Assembly: GCF_003208215.1 (NCBI RefSeq) | Contig: NZ_QKLW01000009.1 | Location: 62,001-126,000 of the forward strand | Direction: 5' to 3' | Length of the DNA: 64,000 nucleotides | From: Marinomonas alcarazii | GTDB taxonomy: Bacteria > Pseudomonadota > Gammaproteobacteria > Pseudomonadales > Marinomonadaceae | Part shown: piece by piece, positions 17,655-24,865 of the stretch | Layout of the letters: the number at the start of each line of letters is the position of its first letter | Position numbering within the stretch: position 1 is the stretch's first letter | Notes under the pieces: generated by a model | Databases searched by the model: none | The model's input: the letters and a program-made list of their open reading frames with translations, nothing else | Told to the model about the DNA's origin: nothing | Program-made: the position numbers and the translations under genes

Positions 17655-17730
17655 GGGTCGTTAGCTCAGTTGGTAGAGCAGTTGACTTTTAATCAATTGG
17701 TCACTGGTTCGAATCCAGTACGACCCACCA
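17655..17730 (+). tRNA. tRNA-Lys (UUU), copy 2
   Basis: This is the last gene of the operon and is identical to copy 1. No hairpin with a T-run follows; instead the RNA would run into pyrimidine-rich sequence and the 7-bp repeat array. Confidence 0.97.
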
Positions 17731-17806
17731 TTCTTCTCATAATTATCTCTTCTATGTCCTAAAATCCTCATCTACGTATTGTTTTCTTCATAGAAAGCTT
17801 CAAAAT

Positions 17807-17932
17807 CGTCTATCGTCTATCGTCTATCGTCTATCGTCTATCGTCTATCGTCTATCGTCTATCGTCTATCGTCTATCGTCTATCGTCTATCGTCTATCGT
17901 CTATCGTCTATCGTCTATCGTCTATCGTCTAT
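17807..17932 (+). repeat. Tandem array of 18 perfect CGTCTAT heptanucleotides
   Basis: CGTCTAT is repeated 18 times without a single mismatch (126 bp), followed by a broken unit, CTATCGTA. It starts 76 bases after the last tRNA of the operon and is non-coding. Perfect short tandem repeats are prone to slippage, so copy number probably varies between strains. In the tRNA read-through transcript it gives evenly spaced UC dinucleotides. Confidence 0.98.
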
Positions 17933-18389
17933 CTATCGTAGGTGCTTGTGATCGCTGTGGTAAGGTGGTTGTTGGGGGTTGGGTGATCTTTTCGGGCTTC
18001 TTAGGTCTGCAGGATGCAAAGCGTGCTTACTGGTTTCTTAGCTATATAATACTGATTGTTTTGTGAGGGGTGTGGTTAACTCGAATGGACTCTTATGTGT
18101 GGCTGCGATGATTGCATGTAATGTCGTTTTTGGGTGATGTCAGGAAGAGGTTGGTGTTGTTTAGGGTTGTGTGTGATGTAGATGGCGTTATTGTGGTGCA
18201 ATAAAGTAGGTTGGATTGATGGTTTTTTGTGTTGGTTAAATAAGAGGTTTTTTTTGGTTGTGATGAGTAAGGGTTGTTTTCTAGATGGGTGTATTTTGGC
18301 TGTGAACGTTTGTTGTTGTGAGTGAGATTTGGGAATTTGATTTTGTATTGCAGAGGATGAGATGTTGAATCTTAAGAAGATACTGCTAA
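17933..18389. other. Gene-free, extremely C-poor spacer between convergent tRNA operons
   Basis: No plausible gene is present in these ~460 bases. Counting 18121-18360 gives about 84 G and only 8 C on the plus strand. The minus-strand RNA made from tRNA-Tyr would therefore be C-rich, nearly G-free and unstructured, which resembles a Rho-utilisation region. There is no hairpin with a T-run after tRNA-Tyr. The Rho-dependent terminator interpretation is inference. Confidence 0.6.
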
Positions 18390-18473
<84 letters not shown>

Positions 18474-18488
18474 ACAGCAGCGCGACGT

Positions 18489-18517
18489 ATAATATACATC
18501 GCGCTTTACTATGTAAA
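18489..18517 (-). promoter_or_regulatory. Promoter of tRNA-Tyr
   Basis: On the minus strand TTTACA (18517-18512) and TATTAT (18494-18489) are separated by exactly 17 bp, followed by the GC-rich discriminator ACGTCGCGCTGC. The -10 element lies in the centre of a 25-bp imperfect palindrome (18480-18504). Confidence 0.8.
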
Positions 18518-18524
18518 CAGTTTT

Positions 18525-19478
18525 TTAAGATTTATTTAGCAATTTCTCTAATTTTGCTTTCATGCGCTCTTCAGGAGACAGGTTATCGTAAATGTCTTCC
18601 TGTTTAGGGGCGCTTTTAGCGGGCTTAGGTTTTGAATTTGCTTTGTTTTTAGCTTGTGTCTTTGGTTTGCTGCTACGAGCTGGTTGAGAGGTTTTCTCTC
18701 TGGCTGGTCGGCTCGTTGTCGCCGTTTTAGCTTTTGCTGGAATCATGGACTCAGGAAGGGCTGGCTCGTTGTTTACAGCAACACCTTCTAGGTCTATCCG
18801 TGGTTGGCCTGACAGTAAGCATTTTTTGTATCTGTCTGAGCGCGTATAAGCGGCTAGGGCGCGTTTTTGCTTGCTAGCGTTGAAGTCATCGTCCAGAACC
18901 ATGTCTTTGTCTATGCCGACTTTCAGGGGCTTAGGTTGATTCCAGTCAAACGCTTTCGGATAACGGTCTTCGAGCATTTTGATTAGGCGGCGATTGTTTT
19001 TCTGGTTTTTTTGACGCTTTTTTTGTTCTGGCGTCAATGTCGCTGCTTCTGTCGTGCTGTCACTTGCTTCTTGTACGCTAGTGTCGTTATCGACTAGTTT
19101 GTCGTCTTCTTGCAAGCCGTTAAGCTCTGTTTGTTGTGTGGTCATGTAATCAATCTGTTCTGTTGTCGTGGTTGTGGTGCTGTTATCAGCATGCTCGTGC
19201 ATTAAGTCAAAATCGAGTTGGTATTCTACTCTATCTTGCTCTTTTACTTGCTCGGGGGCTGGCGCTGTACTTAAAAGGTCGAGAGAGTCTTCAATATAAA
19301 GCTGCAGTTGATCTTCTGTTGAGCGGTCGGCCATGTGTTGTAGCAAATCCATTGAGGCACTGTATTCAATGGAGGTGGATGTTTTTTCTTGTAGTTTTTG
19401 TATTTCCTCGTTCGCTGATTTTAGCTGCTCTGTTAGCCAGTTGATTTTAGCTTCGAGTTTTGCAATAAGTTGTTCCAT
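18525..19478 (-). CDS. ProQ/FinO-domain RNA-binding protein with coiled-coil N-terminus
   Basis: The 317-residue protein has a coiled coil at ~1-35, an acidic Thr/Gln-rich linker at ~60-150 and a ProQ/FinO domain at ~150-240. The domain is recognisable from LEDRYPKAFDWNQPKPLKVG followed by YTRSDRYKKC and PRIDLEG. A Lys/Pro/Ala-rich basic tail (~245-295) follows, and then a short helix. ProQ/FinO proteins bind structured RNAs and stabilise sRNAs and mRNA 3' ends. The layout differs from E. coli ProQ, which has an N-terminal FinO domain and C-terminal Tudor-like domain, and is closer to FinO-like proteins with extended N-termini. It is last in the flgP operon, 13 bases after the 55-residue peptide gene. 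Confidence 0.8.
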   Translation of the reverse strand: MEQLIAKLEAKINWLTEQLKSANEEIQKLQEKTSTSIEYSASMDLLQHMADRSTEDQLQLYIEDSLDLLSTAPAPEQVKEQDRVEYQLDFDLMHEHADNSTTTTTTEQIDYMTTQQTELNGLQEDDKLVDNDTSVQEASDSTTEAATLTPEQKKRQKNQKNNRRLIKMLEDRYPKAFDWNQPKPLKVGIDKDMVLDDDFNASKQKRALAAYTRSDRYKKCLLSGQPRIDLEGVAVNNEPALPESMIPAKAKTATTSRPAREKTSQPARSSKPKTQAKNKANSKPKPAKSAPKQEDIYDNLSPEERMKAKLEKLLNKS

Positions 19479-19491
19479 AGAAACACAAGGC

Positions 19492-19659
19492 TCAATTTTT
19501 TATTGGGGTCAGCGGAATTTGTGGTGCATTACTTATGCCAAGCATTTCTTTTCGCTGATCCTCATTTGGTAGTGTAATGGGGATATTCTTTCCACTTTGC
19601 CACCAAGCGTAAGTCGTTGTGATTAAAGCGCTAGTGATGAAAAAAGGTAATAGTTTCAT
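19492..19659 (-). CDS. Small secreted or membrane-anchored peptide, 55 residues
   Basis: An ATG-to-TGA frame on the minus strand encodes 55 residues. The N-terminus MKLLPFFITSALITTTYAWW is a signal-peptide or anchor-like segment, followed by a polar tail rich in Pro and Ile (ending PQIPLTPIKN). The start lies five bases after the stop of the outer-membrane barrel gene and the stop lies 13 bases before the proQ-like start. It therefore fits snugly into the operon and could be translated by coupling; its own ribosome site is weak. No family is recognised. The spacing is the main support that it is real. Confidence 0.6.
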   Translation of the reverse strand: MKLLPFFITSALITTTYAWWQSGKNIPITLPNEDQRKEMLGISNAPQIPLTPIKN

Positions 19660-19664
19660 CTTGC

Positions 19665-20138
19665 TTAGAAAGTGAGTCCTGCACCAACCATGACATGCTT
19701 GTCATAGGTGTCACTGCTGCTGTTTAGTATTTTCACAAAAATATCTAAACGAGATACATCGGAAATCCCTATGCGAAAGCCTGCTTCTGGGTAGTAAACG
19801 GTCTCATCGAAGAATGAGACGCCTCCACCGATGAATGACCACATAGGGATCCCTGGTAAGATTTGCAATGCAGGTGTTGAGCTATAATAGCGCGCGCCTA
19901 AAGAGACAGAGTTCTCGAATGTTTCTCCGATAACAAAGGATAACCCACCATAAAAAGACACGTTTTCTGGCAGGGTGTACTCCATTGATGCACTTAGAAT
20001 GGAGGTGACATTTGTTTCACCTTCATCCGTTGTCGGTCGCGCAGCTGTCGATGAGAAATTTACTAAACTCGCAATTTGACCTTCAGCGGATGCGTGTGCA
20101 CTAACTAAAACTAAAGTTGCAAGTAAAAGTGATTTCAT
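19665..20138 (-). CDS. Small outer-membrane beta-barrel protein, function unknown
   Basis: This 157-residue protein has a clear signal peptide (cleavage after SAHASA, residue ~18). Alternating hydrophobic and polar strands follow, and it ends in the aromatic HVMVGAGLTF, typical of proteins inserted by the BAM complex. The size predicts about an eight-stranded barrel of the OmpW/OmpX size class, but no specific family was recognised. Its ATG overlaps the zapB stop (ATGA, four bases), so translation is coupled. Confidence 0.75.
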   Translation of the reverse strand: MKSLLLATLVLVSAHASAEGQIASLVNFSSTAARPTTDEGETNVTSILSASMEYTLPENVSFYGGLSFVIGETFENSVSLGARYYSSTPALQILPGIPMWSFIGGGVSFFDETVYYPEAGFRIGISDVSRLDIFVKILNSSSDTYDKHVMVGAGLTF

Positions 20139-20365
20139 TGTTTTTCATCCATCTGATTTAAGCGGTTCAACATCTGAGAAAGAGACGATTCCCAGTTAGA
20201 TTGTTGTTCTTTTGTTTGATTTAGAGTGCTTTGGATTTCGCTTTTTTCTTCACTCAGTTCGTAGTTTTGCATCTCTAATTCTGATATGCGTTTACGTAGT
20301 GAGCCAATTTCTTCTACAGCTTCGTTGATGCGTTGCTCTAGGTGGTGTAGTAATTCGTTATTCAT
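20135..20365 (-). CDS. zapB: ZapB-like cell-division coiled-coil protein
   Basis: This 76-residue protein is almost entirely one coiled coil with regular heptads (LEQRINEAVEEIGSLRKRIS...). Its C-terminus SNWESSLSQMLNRL matches the end of E. coli ZapB (NGWQERLQALLGRM). ZapB layers on the Z-ring through ZapA and helps link it to MatP and the chromosome terminus. AGGACA lies about seven bases before the ATG. It is placed mid-operon after flgT and overlaps the barrel gene. A generic SlyX-like or other short coiled coil cannot be fully excluded. Confidence 0.72.
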   Translation of the reverse strand: MNNELLHHLEQRINEAVEEIGSLRKRISELEMQNYELSEEKSEIQSTLNQTKEQQSNWESSLSQMLNRLNQMDEKQ

Positions 20366-20420
20366 TGTACTGTCCTAAAAAAATAAAGCGGCCTTCGTGT
20401 ATAGGCATTGTTTTGTAAAG

Positions 20421-21614
20421 TTACCAAGCAATCACGACATCTTGTTGTTGCACGTTCAAAATGTGAGAGTCAACAACCAGTTCTCCAACCGAAAAGTTAG
20501 GTTGGACCTGTTTAATTGTAACACTGATATTAGCATTATTCAGCTGAGTTTGAGATGACTGCAGCTGATTGAACACTTCATAACGGCGATACACATTGAA
20601 TTTATCACCTTGTTTGATTCCTGACAAAGATCCTGCTGATATATGGATCCTGTTGCCCTCAGTTCGGAAAATATTAGCAATAAAAGGTTGGCAACGTAAC
20701 TGGTTGCTTGTGTCTAATGCACTTTCTTTTAAGGCTTGTTGTACCACTTTTCCGTAATGAATAGACCAAAACTTGGCGCTGCCAAAGCCTACTTTAGCAT
20801 GGTCAGAAATGTCCCAGTTACCTATTTCGTCATAACGTTGCTCAAATAGTAGGGCACCGCTGAATCCGTCATAGATATAGATATCGACCACAAAGTTTCT
20901 TTCTTTATCAATTTCTTCATCAAGAAGGTCTTTTGAATTTTTGTCGTCTGGAAATCTTAGATAAACCTCTCCAATGTCTCTAATGACACCGCTGACAATG
21001 TACTGAACTCCTAACTGCTCGCTAATTCTTGTCACGTTAGTCAGAGAGCCGTCATAGTTAGTGGAAGAGGGAGCATTGATTAAATCTGGGTAGATGGCAA
21101 TGTTGGTGGCGGTTAACGCCCTTAAGTAGCCTTGTTTATTTATTTCATCGGCGAGGTCTTTAGGGAGTTCTCTGGATATATTGCTTAGCCCGCCCAATCT
21201 TGCTTGTAGTGGGTCTTGCAGCTCAAATCCGGTTATGCCAACGGTTTTTTTATAATAACTAGTAGGGCCAGTGCTGCATTGAGAGTCTGGGGTAACGTCG
21301 ACACGAGCAATAATGCGAAGGAAGTCACCATTTTGTTCTTCAGATAAAATTCTCGCTTTTTGAACATAGCCAGAACTGCGAATTTCTAAGTTGGACTCAA
21401 GTTCTCCATTGTTTAACGCATCTTTGATATTGACTCTAGATCCAGACTCTAAAACTGCTTGCTTAATGGCTTGTTGGGTTGCTCTGTAACGGGCGTCAGC
21501 AATATCGTTGTTGTATATAACGGCTTCGCCAACCGCGTCTACGCTTTTGGCGAGGGTTATGTTTGGCAATAAAAATGCCAAAGCGACGAATATTATGCGT
21601 TTTAAAATCAACAT
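20421..21614 (-). CDS. flgT: FlgT, flagellar H-ring assembly protein
   Basis: This 397-residue protein has a signal peptide (cleavage after ITLA, ~22). The N-terminal domain has ARYRATQQAIKQAVLESGS, as in Vibrio FlgT. A middle domain resembling TolB-N or FlgO folds follows (GITGFELQDPLQARLGGLSN, IVSGVIRDIG). The small C-terminal barrel carries ISAGSLSGIKQGDKFNVYRR. In Vibrio, FlgT builds the H-ring around the LP ring of the polar flagellum and recruits the MotX/MotY T-ring. It starts three bases after flgP, so the two are coupled. Confidence 0.88.
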   Translation of the reverse strand: MLILKRIIFVALAFLLPNITLAKSVDAVGEAVIYNNDIADARYRATQQAIKQAVLESGSRVNIKDALNNGELESNLEIRSSGYVQKARILSEEQNGDFLRIIARVDVTPDSQCSTGPTSYYKKTVGITGFELQDPLQARLGGLSNISRELPKDLADEINKQGYLRALTATNIAIYPDLINAPSSTNYDGSLTNVTRISEQLGVQYIVSGVIRDIGEVYLRFPDDKNSKDLLDEEIDKERNFVVDIYIYDGFSGALLFEQRYDEIGNWDISDHAKVGFGSAKFWSIHYGKVVQQALKESALDTSNQLRCQPFIANIFRTEGNRIHISAGSLSGIKQGDKFNVYRRYEVFNQLQSSQTQLNNANISVTIKQVQPNFSVGELVVDSHILNVQQQDVVIAW

Positions 21615-21617
21615 TAG

Positions 21618-22247
21618 TTATTCAATGCTATAAAAATTTGCAGTAGGTGCCGAGTTTTGCACGTCGACAGAACGATATCCAGGCTGAACCCTGCAATTTG
21701 GATTTGCTTGGATGTTTCCAGAGTTAACACATTCACGGAAGTTTTCCTGCAATGCCATTTCCACTATGGTTTCGAAAGTGCCGTCTTCATGCTCTCGCTG
21801 AGAAATTACCTTTGCGCCTACTAAGTAAGCATCCACGTAAGTTCTAAGCTCATCGTTTTGCATTACCATGTTGCTGAGGGAGCTTGAACCATCAATTTTT
21901 AAGCCGTAAACACGTTCAGAAAGGTTTCGATAAGCATCTAGCATGGAGCTGCGTAGTGACATGATGCGAGCTTGGGATTTAGTGAGGCGTTTATTGGTCA
22001 TCATGGCAGCATAGCCTGTAGCCGTTACTATGATGGGTTCTTTTTTAATGACAGAAACAGAGTTGTTTGTGTTAACAGCCCTGTTTTGTGTGTAGCCAGT
22101 GCTAGGTCCGGTATTAAAATTGTTTCCGTTACAAGGAGCAACCGTGGTACATGGCGTTCCATTGGGGTCTTGCTGATAAAGGTTTTGACACCCTGCAAGC
22201 ATGAGTGCACCTATGGCTATAAAGAAAATACGAAGTGATACTGTCAT
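21618..22247 (-). CDS. flgP: FlgP, LPP20-family flagellar outer-membrane lipoprotein
   Basis: This 209-residue protein has a lipoprotein signal peptide with lipobox LAGC (lipidated Cys20). A low-complexity Asn/Thr/Pro linker (~25-65) follows, and then an LPP20-type domain (TATGYAAMMTNKRLTKSQAR, AYRNLSERVYGLKIDG). Vibrio FlgP is a lipoprotein needed for flagellar outer-membrane rings and motility. Vibrio usually has flgO-flgP-flgT; here flgO is absent and flgP leads the operon. No flagellar sigma-factor promoter was found upstream with confidence. Confidence 0.82.
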   Translation of the reverse strand: MTVSLRIFFIAIGALMLAGCQNLYQQDPNGTPCTTVAPCNGNNFNTGPSTGYTQNRAVNTNNSVSVIKKEPIIVTATGYAAMMTNKRLTKSQARIMSLRSSMLDAYRNLSERVYGLKIDGSSSLSNMVMQNDELRTYVDAYLVGAKVISQREHEDGTFETIVEMALQENFRECVNSGNIQANPNCRVQPGYRSVDVQNSAPTANFYSIE

Positions 22248-22603
22248 GGTGGTGCCCTTTGTATGGAAGTCTTTTTCTCAATATTCTGCGTTTTAAAGTA
22301 GTACTTGTTGTACCGTTACTTTACCTAATCGGTCATTTGTTGCAGGTCTTAAGGATTTACTGTGTATTGAAAATACTTTTTGTTTTCAATATGGCAAATC
22401 TAATGCACAAAATGTAAACCATTTTACGCTCTAGCGTCCATGTTTGAGCGCTTAAAAAAGCACTTTTTCTTTGTTTTTGATAGTAAATATCCTCATATCG
22501 TTAATTTTATAACGTTTTCAGGCGAGTTTTGTGTCGAGGGTCGTTTTTCGCATTGTTCATTTTCTCTTTTGTGCTTGATGAAAGTAGAGGTTGCTTAGTA
22601 GTA
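22248..22603. other. Divergent intergenic region flgP / dinB
   Basis: These ~355 A/T-rich bases hold no convincing gene. They contain a 9-bp inverted repeat, TATTGAAAA ... TTTTCAATA (22365-22391, 9-base spacer), which could be an operator or hairpin. The SOS box of dinB lies at the right-hand end. A minus-strand promoter for flgP must be here but could not be picked out. Confidence 0.5.
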
Positions 22604-22623
22604 TACTGTTTTTTTATACAGTG
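22604..22623 (+). promoter_or_regulatory. LexA (SOS) box of dinB
   Basis: TACTGTTTTTTTATACAGTG fits the gammaproteobacterial LexA consensus CTGT-N8-ACAG perfectly, with the extended flanks TA and TG. It ends nine bases before the dinB ATG, so LexA would block transcription initiation. Confidence 0.9.
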
Positions 22624-22631
22624 CTTTAATT

Positions 22632-23696
22632 ATGTCGCTAAATAGAAAAATTATACACATTGACGCTGATTGTTTTTATGCGGCCGTTGAGATGCGAGAT
22701 GATCCTAGTTTGCGCGATAAGCCTATTGCTATTGGTGGGCCTGAAAATAGTCGTAGTGTACTTGCTACTGCAAATTATGCGGCTCGCGTTTATGGGGTGC
22801 GTTCGGCTATGCCGACTTCGGTCGCGAAGCGTCTTTGTCCTGCCTTACTTGTTTTGCCTGGTGATATGAAGAAATACCGAACGGCTTCTGAGCAGATGCA
22901 CGCTATTTTTCGAGAATTTACCGATATTATTGAGCCACTGTCGTTAGATGAAGCCTATCTTGATGTGACTAATTCGGTTGACTTCCAAGGCAGTGCAACG
23001 CGAATTGCTCATGAAATAAAGGTTCGAATTTTCCGTGAGGTAGGAATTACCGTTTCTGCTGGTGTTGCGACCAATAAGTTTATTGCTAAGGTAGCGAGCG
23101 ATTGGAATAAGCCTGATGGGCTGACCGTCGTGACGCCAGAGACGCAACTTGAATTTGTTTCTGATATACCCGTGAAAGCCATTTCGGGGATTGGTCGAGT
23201 TGCGCAAGAACGATTAGCGGCTTTGGGTGTGTTTAAGTGCGCAGATTTACAGAAGTTGGATTTTGCTTTGTTGCAGAAGAGCTTTGGTAGTATGGCTTAT
23301 CGTTTGTCTCAACTTGCTTTGGGGATCGATGATCGCCCTGTGGTGATTTCTAGAGAAAGAAAAAGTGTCTCTGTAGAGCATACATTTGCGAAAGATTTGT
23401 TGGACCTCAAGGAGTGTCGTGCGGTTTTGCCTATGCTGTTGGCTGATTTGAAAAAACGCATGAAAGGTCGAGACTATGAATCTCAGCTGAGTAAATATTA
23501 CCTAAAAATTAAGTTCGATGATTTTAAGCAAACAACGATTGAGCGCCCAATCAAGGGGAAATTATCAGAAGACGCTTTTTCTGAATTGTTACAACTGGCC
23601 TTTTCTAGATCGCCACGTTCAGTGCGCCTAATTGGTGTGGGTTATCGTTTGACGCCCCCGCAGCCGTACCAATTGAATTTACCTTTTACTTCCTAA
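22632..23696 (+). CDS. dinB: DNA polymerase IV (Y-family translesion polymerase)
   Basis: This 354-residue DinB has the Y-family catalytic motifs HIDADCFYAAVE (first metal-binding Asp), SLDEAYLD (second metal-ligand pair) and the fingers motif YAARVYGVRSAMP. A helix-hairpin-helix (PVKAISGIGRVAQERL) and a little-finger domain follow. The C-terminus PYQLNLPF is a plausible beta-clamp binding motif. It copies past lesions and is error-prone. It is directly preceded by a perfect LexA box, so it is damage-inducible. It appears monocistronic. Confidence 0.97.
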   Translation: MSLNRKIIHIDADCFYAAVEMRDDPSLRDKPIAIGGPENSRSVLATANYAARVYGVRSAMPTSVAKRLCPALLVLPGDMKKYRTASEQMHAIFREFTDIIEPLSLDEAYLDVTNSVDFQGSATRIAHEIKVRIFREVGITVSAGVATNKFIAKVASDWNKPDGLTVVTPETQLEFVSDIPVKAISGIGRVAQERLAALGVFKCADLQKLDFALLQKSFGSMAYRLSQLALGIDDRPVVISRERKSVSVEHTFAKDLLDLKECRAVLPMLLADLKKRMKGRDYESQLSKYYLKIKFDDFKQTTIERPIKGKLSEDAFSELLQLAFSRSPRSVRLIGVGYRLTPPQPYQLNLPFTS

Positions 23697-23764
23697 TGTA
23701 AAAAACAATCAAGAATCGAGTCGTTTACTATACTTAAATGATGACCCTTACGGAGGTGCTCGTT

Positions 23765-24745
23765 ATGTTTAAGCAACAGAGTGATTTTGATTTCGTAAAT
23801 TTAAGTATGCCTGACACATTATCTCACCGATTGCGGTTCGAAGTTGAACAGACGTTAAGTTGTTTGTATGCAGATGCTGCCTTGGTAGATCAAATGGATC
23901 GGTTGTATTTGCCTTTCTCTTATTGGTTGAGTCAAAAAGCACATGCAGGGCAAGGCCCCTTAATTGTCGGAGTGGGTGGTGCGCAAGGTTGTGGAAAAAC
24001 GACTTTTTGTAGTGTTGTCAGCCGCATTCTTAATAAAGGTTTTGACCTAAACTGTGTGGTGATCAGTTTAGATGATTTATACAGTACACAGCACGACAGA
24101 ATGAAGTTTGCTAGCCAAACCTCGCCCATGTTTGCTGTGCGTGGTGTGCCTGGCACCCATGATGTCCGCTTTGCTTTAAGCTTATTTGACCGATTGCATA
24201 ATCTGAAAGAGGGTGAGGTGATGAAGTTCCCTTGCTTCGATAAGTCGATCGATGACAGAAAATCGGTACATTTGTGGAAAGAGGTTCAGGGCCCTGTCGA
24301 TGTGGTGTTGTTTGAAGGCTGGTGTGTTGGTGCGCCACCTATGACTGATGTGATGAGTTCGCCCATGAATGCGCTTGAAAAAGAGAAGGATGCGCAAGGG
24401 ATTTGGCGAAATAAGGTGAATCAATTTTTAGAAGAGGACTATAAAACGTTATTTTCTAAGATTGACCTAATGGCTTGGATGCAGGCGCCTAGCTATGACG
24501 TTGTATATCATTGGCGTAATAAACAGGAGCGAATGCTGGAGAGTCATCTCCATGATATTCATGGGATTTTGCTTGATACTATTGATCTAAAAGTAATGTC
24601 TTCAACGGAACTGAAGGAATTCATGCAGTATTATGAAAGATTGACCCGACATATGTTGGCGGTCATGCCGAATAGGGCAGATGTTTTGTTCACGCTAAGT
24701 GACAAGCAAGAAGTTATGAGTATGCGTTTTCCGGTAGAGCACTAA
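23765..24745 (+). CDS. P-loop kinase of the D-glycerate 3-kinase / uridine-kinase-like group
   Basis: This 326-residue protein has Walker A VGGAQGCGKTTFC near residue 70, the segment VISLDDLYSTQHDRMK, and GVPGTHDVRFAL followed by VLFEGWCVG. These are shared with plant-type glycerate kinase (GLYK) and the related bacterial and yeast proteins (YGR205W type). Such enzymes phosphorylate D-glycerate to 3-phosphoglycerate, but substrate specificity in this branch is not certain. The frame begins at 23738, but GGAGG at 23752-23756 fits the ATG at 23765. No partner pathway genes are nearby. Confidence 0.78.
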   Translation: MFKQQSDFDFVNLSMPDTLSHRLRFEVEQTLSCLYADAALVDQMDRLYLPFSYWLSQKAHAGQGPLIVGVGGAQGCGKTTFCSVVSRILNKGFDLNCVVISLDDLYSTQHDRMKFASQTSPMFAVRGVPGTHDVRFALSLFDRLHNLKEGEVMKFPCFDKSIDDRKSVHLWKEVQGPVDVVLFEGWCVGAPPMTDVMSSPMNALEKEKDAQGIWRNKVNQFLEEDYKTLFSKIDLMAWMQAPSYDVVYHWRNKQERMLESHLHDIHGILLDTIDLKVMSSTELKEFMQYYERLTRHMLAVMPNRADVLFTLSDKQEVMSMRFPVEH

Positions 24746-24816
24746 CTTCTTGTGAGCGCTGGAATGAATAACGATACCATGCAAAAAAGTCAGAGTGAGT
24801 GAAATACCTCAATATG

Positions 24817-24851
24817 ATAGGCTATGGCAAATTGCGATAGCCTATTTTTTT
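24817..24851 (+). terminator. Rho-independent terminator after the kinase gene
   Basis: ATAGGCTAT pairs with ATAGCCTAT around an inner GCA/TGC pairing, followed by seven T residues. It ends immediately before the ribosome site (GGAG) of the esterase gene. Confidence 0.85.
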
Positions 24852-24865
24852 GGAGTATTTAAAAG

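Noticed and set aside
17655..17730. tRNA-Lys as an integration site for a mobile element followed by the odd-composition spacer
   Set aside because: No integrase, no repeated tRNA 3' end other than the intact tRNA-Lys copy, and no genes in the spacer; the strand skew is better explained by termination signals.
17807..17932. 7-bp repeats considered as a CRISPR array
   Set aside because: The units are contiguous with no spacers and only seven bases long, and there are no cas genes; it is a simple tandem repeat.
22392..22406. Sigma-54-like site (TGG and GC twelve bases apart) in the flgP-dinB gap
   Set aside because: It points along the plus strand, away from flgP, and lies 230 bp from dinB, which already has an SOS-controlled promoter; the match to the consensus is incomplete.
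22235..22417. 60-codon hydrophobic plus-strand frame beside flgP
   Set aside because: It overlaps the flgP start on the opposite strand, has no ribosome site, and its composition is that expected from A/T-rich intergenic DNA.
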